Positions 42,355-50,794 of a DNA stretch of 64,000 bases are shown here, piece after piece. Both the position numbers and the translations under genes were made by a program. The notes under the pieces are model-generated. The model did no database searches, was not told where the DNA came from, and was given only the letters and a program-made list of their open reading frames with translations. The first letter of the stretch is position 1. Each line of letters begins with the position of its first letter. The DNA is from Catellatospora vulcania. GTDB taxonomy: Bacteria > Actinomycetota > Actinomycetes > Mycobacteriales > Micromonosporaceae. The stretch lies in NCBI RefSeq assembly GCF_009720385.1, contig NZ_WARX01000025.1, positions 1-64,000 of the forward strand, written 5' to 3'.

Positions 42355-44982
42355 TCAGAGCACCGCGCGGCCGGCCTCCAGACGGGCGACCGGGACGCGG
42401 AACGGCGAGCAGGACACGTAGTCAAGGCCCACCTCGTCGAAGAAGCGCACCGACTCCGGGTCGCCGCCGTGCTCGCCGCAGACACCGATCTTCAGGCCGG
42501 GCCGGACCTGCCGGCCCTCCTGCACGGCGATGCGCACCAGCCTGCCGATGCCGTCGCGGTCCAGCGTCTCGAACGGCGACACCCCGAACACGCCCAGCTC
42601 CAGGTACCGGCTGAAGAACGAGCCCTCCACGTCGTCGCGGGAGAAGCCCCAGCCCATCTGGGTCAGGTCGTTGGTGCCGAAGGAGAAGAAGTCGGCCGCC
42701 TCGGCGATCTGCCCGGCCGTCAGCGCGGCCCGCGGCACCTCGATCATCGTGCCGATCGGGGTGCCGGACATGCCCTCCTCGGCCAGGATGCGCTCGGCGT
42801 CGGCGCGTACCGCCTCCAGCTCCTGGACCGCGCCCACCAGCGGCACCATGATCTCCGGCCGGGCGTCGCCGCCCTCGCCGCGGACCTTGGCCGCGGCCTG
42901 CGCGATGGCCCGCACCTGCATGCCGAACAGGCCCGGGATGACCAGCCCGAGGCGTACGCCGCGCAGGCCCAGCATCGGGTTCTGCTCGTGCATCCGGTGC
43001 ACCGCGGCCAGCAGCGCCTGCCGGTGCGGGTCGGGCGCCTCCGCCGTGGCCACCTCGACGGCCAGCTCCTCCAGCGGCGGCAGGAACTCGTGCAGCGGCG
43101 GGTCGATCAGCCGGATGGTGACCGGCAGCCCGTCCATCGCCCGGAAGATCTCGGCGAAGTCGTCGCGCTGCAGCGGCAGCAGCGCGTCCAGCGCCCGCTG
43201 CTGCTCGTCGTCCCCGTCGGCCAGGATCAGCCGCTCCACCATGGCCCGGCGCTCGCCGAGGAACATGTGCTCGGTGCGGCACAGCCCGATGCCCTGTGCC
43301 CCGAAGCGGCGGGCGCGGGCGGCGTCGGAGCCGGTGTCGGCGTTGGTGCGCACCGCCATCCGCCGCCGCTGGTCGGCGTGGGTCAGCATGCGGTGTACGG
43401 CGGTGACCAGGGTGTCCGCGTCGGCGGCCAGCTCGCCGTCGAAGTAGCGGACCACCGGGCTGGGCTTGACCGGCACCTCGCCGAGGTAGATCGCGCCGGT
43501 GGTGCCGTCGATCGAGATCAGGTCGCCCTCGCCCACGGTGACGTCGCCGACGGTGAACCGCTTGGCGGCGAGGTCCACCTCGACCGACTCCGCGCCGCAC
43601 ACGCAGGTCTTGCCCATGCCCCGGGCGACCACTGCGGCGTGCGAGGTCTTGCCGCCGCGGCTGGTCAGGATGCCCTGCGCCGCGATCATGCCGGGCAGGT
43701 CGTCGGGGTTGGTCTCCCGGCGCACCAGGATGACCTTCTGTCCCTTGGCTGCCTGTTCGGCTGCCTGGACGCTGTCGAACACCACGTGCCCGACGGCCGC
43801 GCCGGGCGAGGCCGCGATGCCCTTGGCGATCGGCTTGTCGACGGCGGCCTCGTCGAAGGTCGGGAACATCAGCTGGGCCAGCCGCGCCCCGCTCTGCCGG
43901 CGCAGCGCCTCGTCCAGGTCGATCATGCCCTCGTCGACGAGCTGCGAGGCGATGATGAACGCCGCGGCGGCGGTGCGCTTGCCGACGCGGGTCTGCAGCA
44001 TCCACAGCTTGCCGGCCTCGATGGTGAACTCGATGTCGCACAGGTCGCGGTAGTGCCCTTCGAGCGTGGACATGATGCCCATCAGCTCGTCGAACGACTT
44101 CTTGTCGAGCTGCTCCAGGTCCGCCAGACCGACGGTGTTGCGGATGCCGGCCACCACGTCCTCGCCTTGGGCGTTGGCCAGGTAGTCGCCGTACACGCCG
44201 CGGGCGCCGGTGGCCGGGTCGCGGGTGAAGGCGACGCCGGTGCCGGAGTCGGGTCCGAGGTTGCCGAAGACCATCGCCACGATGTTGACGGCGGTGCCCA
44301 GGTCGGCCGGGATGCGCTCCTGGCGGCGGTAGAGCACGGCCCGCTCGGCGTTCCAGGAGTCGAAGACGGCGTTGACGGCGAGGTCCATCTGCTCGCGCGG
44401 GTCCTGCGGGAAGTCGCGCCCGGTGTGCTCGGCGAAGATCGCCTTGAACGTGTCCACCAGGGTGCGCAGCTCGGCGGCGTCCAGGTCGATGTCGGCGCGC
44501 TCGCCCTTGACCTGGTCCATGGCGTGCTCGAAGGCGTCGCCGGGCACGTCGCAGACGGTCTTGCCGAACATCTGGATCAACCGGCGGTACGAGTCCCAGG
44601 CGAAGCGCTCGTTGCCGCTGCGCGCGGCCAGCCCGTGCACGCTGGCGTCGGTCAGCCCGACGTTGAGCACCGTCTCCATCATCCCGGGCATGGAGAACTT
44701 GGCTCCCGAGCGCACCGAGACCAGCAGCGGGTCGGCGGGATCGCCGAGCCGGCGGCCCATCTTCTGCTCCAGCGCCGACAGGTGCGCGCCGACCTGTTCG
44801 GCCAGCTCGGCGGGCGGGGTGCCAGCGGTGAGGTACTCCCGGCAGGCTTCGGTCGTGATGGTGAACCCCGGGGGCACGGGCAGACCTATTCGCACCATCT
44901 CGGCGAGATTGGCGCCCTTGCCGCCGAGCAGATCCTTGAGGTCCTTGTTCCCCTCGGCGAAGTCGTACACGTACTTCGTCAT
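42355..44982 (-). CDS. ppdK: Pyruvate, phosphate dikinase
   Basis: The 875-residue enzyme has the N-terminal ATP-grasp domain (DFAEGNKDLKDLLGGKGANLAEM), the swivelling phospho-His domain (GGKTSHAAVVARGMGK, His448) and the PEP/pyruvate TIM barrel with catalytic Cys835 in GVCGEHGG. It converts pyruvate, ATP and Pi to PEP, AMP and PPi, reversibly. The length matches bacterial PPDK. The ATG follows GGGAGGTC. A CebR-like box lies in its upstream region, shared with the divergent P450, which could tie it to sugar supply. Confidence 0.97.
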   Translation of the reverse strand: MTKYVYDFAEGNKDLKDLLGGKGANLAEMVRIGLPVPPGFTITTEACREYLTAGTPPAELAEQVGAHLSALEQKMGRRLGDPADPLLVSVRSGAKFSMPGMMETVLNVGLTDASVHGLAARSGNERFAWDSYRRLIQMFGKTVCDVPGDAFEHAMDQVKGERADIDLDAAELRTLVDTFKAIFAEHTGRDFPQDPREQMDLAVNAVFDSWNAERAVLYRRQERIPADLGTAVNIVAMVFGNLGPDSGTGVAFTRDPATGARGVYGDYLANAQGEDVVAGIRNTVGLADLEQLDKKSFDELMGIMSTLEGHYRDLCDIEFTIEAGKLWMLQTRVGKRTAAAAFIIASQLVDEGMIDLDEALRRQSGARLAQLMFPTFDEAAVDKPIAKGIAASPGAAVGHVVFDSVQAAEQAAKGQKVILVRRETNPDDLPGMIAAQGILTSRGGKTSHAAVVARGMGKTCVCGAESVEVDLAAKRFTVGDVTVGEGDLISIDGTTGAIYLGEVPVKPSPVVRYFDGELAADADTLVTAVHRMLTHADQRRRMAVRTNADTGSDAARARRFGAQGIGLCRTEHMFLGERRAMVERLILADGDDEQQRALDALLPLQRDDFAEIFRAMDGLPVTIRLIDPPLHEFLPPLEELAVEVATAEAPDPHRQALLAAVHRMHEQNPMLGLRGVRLGLVIPGLFGMQVRAIAQAAAKVRGEGGDARPEIMVPLVGAVQELEAVRADAERILAEEGMSGTPIGTMIEVPRAALTAGQIAEAADFFSFGTNDLTQMGWGFSRDDVEGSFFSRYLELGVFGVSPFETLDRDGIGRLVRIAVQEGRQVRPGLKIGVCGEHGGDPESVRFFDEVGLDYVSCSPFRVPVARLEAGRAVL

Positions 44983-45110
44983 TGCGACCTCCCGCGTAGT
45001 GACCTCGACAACCAGTCTTGCGCGGGACCTTAACGGCCGCTCAGGGAATTTAGGAGGAGCTGGTGACGTATGGCACACGTATCGACAGTTGTGCCGTTCG
45101 CACGGTTTTC

Positions 45111-45124
45111 GGGGAGCGTTCCCA
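45111..45124. promoter_or_regulatory. CebR-like box between ppdK and P450
   Basis: GGGGAGCGTTCCCA matches TGGGAGCGCTCCCA at 12 of 14 positions. It lies 95 bp before the P450 start and about 130 bp before ppdK, so it could serve either gene. Confidence 0.5.
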
Positions 45125-45205
45125 CGCGCACGACCGCGCATCCCACCCCGATCGGGGTACATTCGGCGGGGGTCGACAGGGACCGCCGAAACGGACATCG
45201 ATTGC

Positions 45206-45211
45206 TAACGT
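45206..45211 (+). promoter_or_regulatory. -10 box of the leaderless P450 gene
   Basis: TAACGT ends 7 nt before the ATG at 45219. There is no ribosome site, so the transcript very likely begins at or near the start codon. Confidence 0.5.
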
Positions 45212-45218
45212 TCGCACT

Positions 45219-46400
45219 ATGCATCCGTTCGGTCCTGAAGCGACGTCCGACCCTCATCCGATCTATGCACGGCTGCGCGAAGAGGCCCCCGCGCACGAGT
45301 TCGCCGTGGCCCCGAACTTCAACGCCTGGCTGATCACCCGGCACGACGACGCCCGCCGCGCCCTGAACGACCCCCGGCTGAGCAAGAACGTGTCCGGCGC
45401 CCCGATCCGCACCAGCGGTGGCTGGCCGGTCGAGCTGCGTGCCGCGATGGACTCGCACATGCTCAGCAACGACCCGCCGGCCCACACCCGGCTGCGCCGT
45501 ATCGTCTCGTCGGCGTTCACCGCCCGCCGCATCGCCGACCTGCGCCCCGACGTGCAGCGCATCTCCGACGAGCTGCTCGACGGGTTCGCCGGCCGGGACG
45601 AGGTCGACCTGATCGGCGAGTACGCCTTCCCGCTGCCCCTGCAGGTCATCTGCGAGCTGCTCGGCGTGCCCATGGACGACCGGGACAGCTTCCGGCAGTG
45701 GTCGAACACGATCATCGCCAGCGCGCTGGCGCAGGGCGACGCGCTGGCGGCCGCGACGGCGATGAACGACTACGTGCGCGAGCTGGTCAAGCGCAAGCGG
45801 GCCGAGCCCGACAAGGCCCTGCTGTCCGCACTGGTCTCGGCAGCCGACTCCGGCGACCGGCTGACCGAGGACGAGCTGACCTCGCTGGTGTTCCTGCTGC
45901 TGCTCGCCGGGCACGAGACCACCGTCAACCTCATCGGCAACGGCGTGTACCTGCTGCTGAGCCACCCCGAGCAGCTGGCTCGGCTGCGCGCGGACCGCAT
46001 GCTGATCTCCCCCGCCATCGAGGAGTTCCTGCGGTACGAGAGCCCGGTGAAGACCGCGACCCTGCGGATCGCCACCGAACCCGTCGAGTTCGACGGGGTG
46101 ACCGTGCCGGCCGGGGCGGTCGTCATGGTCAGCCTGCTGTCGGCCAACCGCGATCCGAACGCCTTCGCTGACCCGGACCGCTTCGACCCGGCGCGGGCCG
46201 ACAACCAGCACCTGGCGTTCGGCCACGGCATCCACTACTGCCTGGGCGCGCCGCTGGCCCGGCTGGAGGGGGAGATCGCGTTCAACGGCCTGCTGGACCG
46301 GTTCCCGAAGCTGCGCGCCTCCCAGCCGCTGGATGAGTTGATCTGGCGTCCCGGAGCGCTGCTACGGGGTCTCGACCAGCTGCCGGTCATGCTGAGCTGA
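45219..46400 (+). CDS. Cytochrome P450
   Basis: The 393-residue protein has the I-helix LLLAGHETTVN (oxygen-activating Thr), the K-helix ExxR in EEFLRYESP, the PERF-like ADPDRFDPAR and the heme loop FGHGIHYCLGAPLAR with axial Cys341. It is of the soluble bacterial class I type and needs ferredoxin and reductase partners. None is adjacent, though a ferredoxin-tailed protein and reductase are encoded about 10 kb away. The substrate is unknown. The start is probably leaderless. Confidence 0.95.
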   Translation: MHPFGPEATSDPHPIYARLREEAPAHEFAVAPNFNAWLITRHDDARRALNDPRLSKNVSGAPIRTSGGWPVELRAAMDSHMLSNDPPAHTRLRRIVSSAFTARRIADLRPDVQRISDELLDGFAGRDEVDLIGEYAFPLPLQVICELLGVPMDDRDSFRQWSNTIIASALAQGDALAAATAMNDYVRELVKRKRAEPDKALLSALVSAADSGDRLTEDELTSLVFLLLLAGHETTVNLIGNGVYLLLSHPEQLARLRADRMLISPAIEEFLRYESPVKTATLRIATEPVEFDGVTVPAGAVVMVSLLSANRDPNAFADPDRFDPARADNQHLAFGHGIHYCLGAPLARLEGEIAFNGLLDRFPKLRASQPLDELIWRPGALLRGLDQLPVMLS

Positions 46401-46413
46401 AATTTCCCCCAAG

Positions 46414-46462
46414 ATCAAAGCTCCATTTAGTGGCGATTTCGCCGTCTGAGTGGAGCTTTGAT
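46414..46462. repeat. Long inverted repeat F, behind the P450 gene
   Basis: Perfect 12-bp arms ATCAAAGCTCCA/TGGAGCTTTGAT enclose 25 bases with an inner GGCG/CGCC hairpin. It starts 14 nt after the P450 stop and probably acts as its terminator. Confidence 0.75.
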
Positions 46463-46525
46463 GGCATAAAAAGACCCTTCCCTGAGGCCAGCCCGTAGGG
46501 GTAAATGCCAGCAATTCGGACATGG

Positions 46526-46541
46526 TGTGACGCAGATCACA
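46526..46541. promoter_or_regulatory. Perfect CRP-type palindrome
   Basis: TGTGACGCAGATCACA is an exact TGTGA-N6-TCACA site, the consensus for actinobacterial CRP/GlxR-type cAMP receptor proteins. It lies 115 bp before the M23 peptidase start. Cell-wall hydrolase and rpf genes are known CRP targets in mycobacteria and corynebacteria, so a similar link is plausible here. Confidence 0.75.
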
Positions 46542-46655
46542 ACATCGCAAGACGTGATGAACCGACCAGTAAGCCCCTAGAAGGGGAGGAAAGTTCACCC
46601 ATCAGGGCAGATGATTCCTGGCTGCGGTGGTGAGTCCAGTCACTGAGCAGGCAGT

Positions 46656-47519
46656 ATGGGCGATCCCGAATCAAAGGTGATGACGGAAAGGCCCCCAACC
46701 CCCGTGACTTACTTCAAACGTGGCAAGCACAGCGTCCCCGGCACCCTCGACAAGAGCCGCGACCGCCTCGCCCAGACCGGCGGAATGGTTCGCGGAGGTC
46801 TCGCCCGGCACTCCCGCCAGGCACTGGCCGTCACCGCCCTCGCCGGGGTCAGCGTTTTCGGCTTGATCAGCGGCGCGGCGAACGCCGGCGACAGCGATCC
46901 CGCCCCCGCGGACGCCGTCAAGGCGATCACCAGCGTGGCGACCATCGACGCGCTCGCCGAGCGGCAGGCCGTCGCCGACGACGCCTCCCGGTCGCAGCGC
47001 TCCACCCCGGTGGAGACCACCACGACCAAGCCCAAAACGACCACCACCAAGAAGCCGACGGTGACCAAGCCGAAGCCGGCCACCGTGAAGGCCGCCCCCA
47101 AGCCCGCAGCCGCCCCCCGGCCGGCGTGGCTGGTCCCGATGAAGGGCGCCCAGGTGACGTCCTGCTTCGGTCAGCGGTGGGGCGTGCTGCACGCCGGCAT
47201 CGACTTCGCCATGCCGAGCGGCACCCCGATCCGCGCCGTCGGCGCCGGCACCGTGGTGAGCGCCGGCTGGGCGTACAGCGGATACGGCATCTCGGTCGTG
47301 GTCGACCACCACAACGGCTACCTCACCCACTACGCCCACATGTCGCAGGACAAGGTGTCGGTCGGTGACGAGGTCAAGGCCGGCGACATCCTCGGCCTGG
47401 AAGGCTCCACCGGCGACTCGACCGGCCCGCACCTGCACTTCGAGGTGCACAAGGGCATGTGGAACCAGATCAACCCGGACGGCTGGCTGGCCGACCGCGG
47501 GATCCAGACCTCCTGCTGA
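46656..47519 (+). CDS. M23 (LytM-type) zinc endopeptidase, wall-associated
   Basis: The 287-residue protein has an unusually long basic N-terminus, then a TM/signal segment (ALAVTALAGVSVFGLISGAANA). A Thr/Lys/Pro-rich linker (ETTTTKPKTTTTKKPTVTKPKP) that may bind the wall follows. The C-terminal peptidase M23 domain carries zinc ligands in HAGIDFAMPSGTP (HxxxD) and HLHFEVHKG (HxH). It should cut peptide crosslinks in peptidoglycan. ATG at 46656 is used; an ATG at 46680 is possible. A CRP palindrome lies upstream. Confidence 0.93.
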   Translation: MGDPESKVMTERPPTPVTYFKRGKHSVPGTLDKSRDRLAQTGGMVRGGLARHSRQALAVTALAGVSVFGLISGAANAGDSDPAPADAVKAITSVATIDALAERQAVADDASRSQRSTPVETTTTKPKTTTTKKPTVTKPKPATVKAAPKPAAAPRPAWLVPMKGAQVTSCFGQRWGVLHAGIDFAMPSGTPIRAVGAGTVVSAGWAYSGYGISVVVDHHNGYLTHYAHMSQDKVSVGDEVKAGDILGLEGSTGDSTGPHLHFEVHKGMWNQINPDGWLADRGIQTSC

Positions 47520-47686
47520 GACGCGCCCGCCACGGCGGGCGGCGCACCACCCATCCCCCATACCTCCATCCCTCCCCCCGACGAGTGGCCCGGATCATCG
47601 TTGATCCGGGCCACTCGCCTGTCCGGGGTACACGTCCACCGGACCGCTCGTCCGCCCGGCCGGTCGCCGGTGAGGGCAGGATGGGC

Positions 47687-47717
47687 TTGACCCTGACACG
47701 ATGTCAGCCTCCAGGGT
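47687..47717 (+). promoter_or_regulatory. MerR-type autoregulated promoter
   Basis: TTGACC (47687-47692) and CAGGGT (47712-47717) are 19 bp apart. The spacer holds the dyad CTGACA-CGA-TGTCAG. An ATG at 47701 lies inside this dyad, so the gene start must be the next ATG at 47728. Confidence 0.7.
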
Positions 47718-47727
47718 GGTTCTCGAC

Positions 47728-48546
47728 ATGTTCACCATCGGAGACTTCGCCAAGCTCGGCGGCGTGTCGGTCCGCATGCTGCGCCACTACGACGCGCTCG
47801 GGCTACTGCCGCCGGCGTCCGTGGACCCGGCCAGCGGGTACCGGCTCTACCGCGCCGACCAGTTGTGGCGGCTCAACAAGCTGGTCGCACTCAAAGGCCT
47901 CGGCTTCACCCTGCAGCAGGTGCAGACGATCCTGGACGACCAGGTCCCCGTCGCCGAGCTGCGCGGGATGCTGCGGTTGCGCCGCGAGGAGCTGGCCGCG
48001 CAGGTCGCGGCGGACACTGCGCGGCTGGCCATGGTCGAGGCGAGGCTCCGGATGATCGAGAAGGAGGGCCGCATGGCCACCCACGACATCACCCTCAAGC
48101 AGGTCGCTCCGTTGCGGGTCGCCGAACTCACCGCCGTCGCCGCCGGTTACGGCCCCGAGCACATCGGGCCGACGATCTCCCCGCTGTACCCCGAGTTGAT
48201 GCGGCGCCTGGACAAGGCTGGGGTGAGCCCGCTGAGCGCCCCGGCCATCGCATACTACGAGCCCGACGGCGACGCCGTGCTCGTCCACGCGGCGCTGCAG
48301 GTGGCCGCCGACCCGGTGCCCGGCCAGGACTTCGCCGTCGTCGACCTGCCCGCGATCCACGCCGCCACGGTGATCCACCGCGGTCCGATGGACGACGTGC
48401 TGTACAGCCTCCAGGCGCTGGCCCGCTGGGTCGAGCAGAACGGCTACCGCACGGTGGGCTACCACCGCGAGGTCTACCTCGACTACGTGCCGGACAACGC
48501 GGAGAACGGCGTGACCGAACTCCAGATCGAGGTCGCCCGCACCTGA
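47728..48546 (+). CDS. MerR-family regulator with GyrI-like effector domain
   Basis: Residues 1-70 form the MerR HTH (MFTIGDFAKLGGVSVRMLRHYDALGLLPPASVDPASGYRLY), and a coiled dimerisation helix runs to about 120. The rest is a GyrI/AraC_E_bind-like ligand-binding domain (VAPLRVAELTAVA, AIAYYEPDGDAVLVHAALQV, REVYLDYVPDNAENGVTELQIEV), as in BmrR. It probably senses a hydrophobic or cationic compound. The promoter places the true start here and not at 47701. No effector gene is divergent or downstream, so its main target may be itself. Confidence 0.92.
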   Translation: MFTIGDFAKLGGVSVRMLRHYDALGLLPPASVDPASGYRLYRADQLWRLNKLVALKGLGFTLQQVQTILDDQVPVAELRGMLRLRREELAAQVAADTARLAMVEARLRMIEKEGRMATHDITLKQVAPLRVAELTAVAAGYGPEHIGPTISPLYPELMRRLDKAGVSPLSAPAIAYYEPDGDAVLVHAALQVAADPVPGQDFAVVDLPAIHAATVIHRGPMDDVLYSLQALARWVEQNGYRTVGYHREVYLDYVPDNAENGVTELQIEVART

Positions 48547-48597
48547 CCCCGCCGCCCGGCGCGGGCTTTGCGCCGTGCGCCGTGCGCCGTGCGCCGT

Positions 48598-48675
48598 TGA
48601 TCGTCGGACTTGCTGGGCAGGTGTGCGTATCTTGGGCACGCTTTTCGCCCATGTGCCTGGCAAGTCTGACGATCA
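48598..48675 (+). repeat. Long inverted repeat G, behind the MerR gene
   Basis: Arms of 22 bp (48598-48619 and 48654-48675) match at 19 positions around 34 bases. All three mismatches are G-U pairs in the plus-strand RNA, the direction of the MerR gene. It also precedes the sugar transporter operon. Confidence 0.8.
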
Positions 48676-48786
48676 CCTGAGAATTCGCGAATGCGGACAT
48701 TTACGTAATAGGTGAGTTATAGGATCGCTCGTATTCGCCTATCCCGTGCCGACGCGCCCGGCGAGCCGGCCGTGCAGGAGGTTCGC

Positions 48787-49875
48787 ATGTCTTCGCGGCG
48801 CCTGGCAGTCGCCATCACCACCGCGCTCCTGGTCACCCTCGGCGCTGCCGCCTGCGAGAGCGGCAACTCGGGTGGCTCGACGGCCGGCGGCGGCAAGATC
48901 GCACTGCTCCTGCCCGAATCCCAGACCACCCGGTACGAGCAGCACGACCGGCCGCTGTTCGAGGCCAAGGTCAAGGAACTGTGCGCCGACTGCGAGATCA
49001 TCTACAGCAACGCGCAGCAGGACCAGAGCCGCCAGCAGCAGCAGGCCGAGGCCGCGCTCAACAACGGCGCCCAGGTGCTGGTGCTCGACCCCGTCGACGG
49101 TGCGGCGGCGGCGACCATCGTGTCGCTGGCGAAGTCGAAGAACGTGCCGGTGATCTCGTACGACCGGCTCATCCAGAACGCGCCGGTCGACTACTACATC
49201 TCGTTCGACAACGAGCGCGTCGGCCAGCTGCAGGGCGAGACGCTGGTGAACCGGCTCAAGGAACTGGGCAAGACGTCCGGCGACATCGTGATGATCAACG
49301 GATCGCCCACCGACAACAACGCGAAGCTGTTCAACAAGGGCGCGCACTCGGCGCTGGACACCTCCGGCTTCAAGACCGTGCCGACGCCCGACTTCTTCAC
49401 ACCCGAGTGGAAGCCCGAGAACGCGCAGAAATTCATGGAAGGGCAGATCGCCCAGCTCGGCAAGGACGGGTTCGTCGGGGTGTACGCCGCCAACGACGGC
49501 ACCGCCGGCGGCGCCATCTCCGCGATGCGGGCGGCCGGCATCACGCCCGTGCCGCCGACCACCGGCCAGGACGCCGAACTCGCCGCCATCCAGCGCATCG
49601 TCGGCGGCGACCAGTACATGACCGTTTACAAGGCGTTCAAGCCCGAGGCCGACCAGGCCGCCGAGCTGGCGGTCGCGCTGCTCAAGGGCGAGAAGCCGAG
49701 CACTGACCGCACCGTGAACAACGGCGCGGTCGACGTGCCGTCGTTCCTGCTCGAACCGCAGGCGGTGACCAAGGAGAACGTCAAGCAGACCGTGGTCGCC
49801 GACAACCTCTACACGGTCGAGCAGATCTGCACCTCGGCGTACTCCGCCGCCTGCAAGGCCGCCGGCCTGACCTGA
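48787..49875 (+). CDS. Sugar ABC transporter binding lipoprotein (XylF/RbsB type)
   Basis: The ATG follows AGGAGGTTCGC. A lipoprotein signal (AVAITTALLVTLGAAAC) precedes a periplasmic-binding type I domain (KIALLLPESQTTRYEQHDRPLF, QVLVLDPVDGAAAATIVSLAK, VPVISYDRLIQNAPVDYYISFDNERVG, VYAANDGTAGGAISAMRAAG) closest in style to D-xylose-binding proteins. It is the first gene of a three-gene importer operon. A hairpin repeat just after it may raise its yield above that of the membrane parts. Confidence 0.92.
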   Translation: MSSRRLAVAITTALLVTLGAAACESGNSGGSTAGGGKIALLLPESQTTRYEQHDRPLFEAKVKELCADCEIIYSNAQQDQSRQQQQAEAALNNGAQVLVLDPVDGAAAATIVSLAKSKNVPVISYDRLIQNAPVDYYISFDNERVGQLQGETLVNRLKELGKTSGDIVMINGSPTDNNAKLFNKGAHSALDTSGFKTVPTPDFFTPEWKPENAQKFMEGQIAQLGKDGFVGVYAANDGTAGGAISAMRAAGITPVPPTTGQDAELAAIQRIVGGDQYMTVYKAFKPEADQAAELAVALLKGEKPSTDRTVNNGAVDVPSFLLEPQAVTKENVKQTVVADNLYTVEQICTSAYSAACKAAGLT

Positions 49876-49902
49876 CCTGCCTCGTTTCCTGGCAGGCGTT
49901 AA

Positions 49903-49946
49903 GAAGGGCACCTTCCTCTATGTATAGCGATGTGAAGGTGCCCTTC
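49903..49946. repeat. Long inverted repeat E (family 2), inside the sugar transporter operon
   Basis: Perfect 13-bp arms GAAGGGCACCTTC/GAAGGTGCCCTTC enclose 18 bases between the binding-protein stop and the ATPase start. The placement is that of a retroregulator or partial terminator. The arms match those of repeats B and D. Confidence 0.8.
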
Positions 49947-49966
49947 CTTTCTTGAGGGGGTGGGCG

Positions 49967-50794
49967 GTGAGTGGGGTCAGGGAGCCGATTCTGGCGTTGC
50001 GCGGGGTGAGCAAGCGGTTCGGTGCGGTGCAGGCGCTGACCGAGGTGGACCTCGACGTGTACGCGGGTGAGGTGGTCGCGCTCGTCGGCGACAACGGCGC
50101 GGGCAAGTCCACACTGGTCAAGGCCATCTGCGGGGTGAGCCCGCCGGACACCGGCACGGTCGTGTTCGCGGGGCGTGAGGTGCGGGTCGAGTCGCCGCAC
50201 GCGGCGCAGGAGCTGGGCATCGCGACCGTGTTCCAGGATCTGGCGCTGTGCGACAACCTGGACGTGGTCAACAACCTCTTCCTCGGCCGGGAGCTGCGGC
50301 GCGGGGCGTCGCTCGACGAGGTCGAGATGGAGCGGCGCAGTGGCAAGCTGCTGCGCGAGCTGGCCGCCCGCATCCCCAGCGTGCGGCTGCCGGTGGCGGC
50401 GCTGTCCGGCGGGCAGCGGCAGACGGTGGCGATCTCCCGGTCGCTGCTGGGCGACCCGAAGGTGGTGCTGCTCGACGAGCCCACCGCGGCGCTCGGCGTG
50501 GCGCAGACAGCCCAGGTGCTCAACCTCATCGAGCGGCTGCGCGACCGCGGCCTGGGCGTGGTGCTGATCAGCCACAACATGGTCGACGTGCGCGCGGTCG
50601 CGGACCGGGTGGCGGTGCTGCGGCTCGGCCGCAACAACGGCGAGTTCCGCATCCACGACGTCACCAACGAGCAGATCATCGCCGCGATCACCGGGGCTAC
50701 CCAGAACGTGGTCTCCGAGCGGGTGGCCCGGTTGCGCGAGCAGTCCGCCGGCGACGACCCGCTGGCGGCCGGCTCGGCGGAGGGCGGTGCCTGA
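49967..50794 (+). CDS. Sugar ABC transporter ATPase (XylG/RbsA type, single domain)
   Basis: The 275-residue ATPase has Walker A LVGDNGAGKSTL, signature LSGGQRQTVAISRSLL, Walker B PKVVLLDEPTAALG and the switch His in LISHNM. Unlike RbsA or XylG of E. coli it holds one ATPase unit, so it works as a homodimer. The GTG start follows GAGGGGG. It overlaps the permease start as TGATG. Confidence 0.95.
   Translation: MSGVREPILALRGVSKRFGAVQALTEVDLDVYAGEVVALVGDNGAGKSTLVKAICGVSPPDTGTVVFAGREVRVESPHAAQELGIATVFQDLALCDNLDVVNNLFLGRELRRGASLDEVEMERRSGKLLRELAARIPSVRLPVAALSGGQRQTVAISRSLLGDPKVVLLDEPTAALGVAQTAQVLNLIERLRDRGLGVVLISHNMVDVRAVADRVAVLRLGRNNGEFRIHDVTNEQIIAAITGATQNVVSERVARLREQSAGDDPLAAGSAEGGA

Noticed and set aside
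42469-45033. An 854-codon open frame on the plus strand
   Set aside because: Antisense shadow of ppdK, with His/Val/Arg-rich filler and no motif.
46463-46655. A c-di-AMP (ydaO-type) riboswitch before the M23 peptidase gene
   Set aside because: Such riboswitches often precede wall-hydrolase genes, and a small CCCC/GGGG hairpin is present, but I could not match the conserved core. A covariance-model search would decide.
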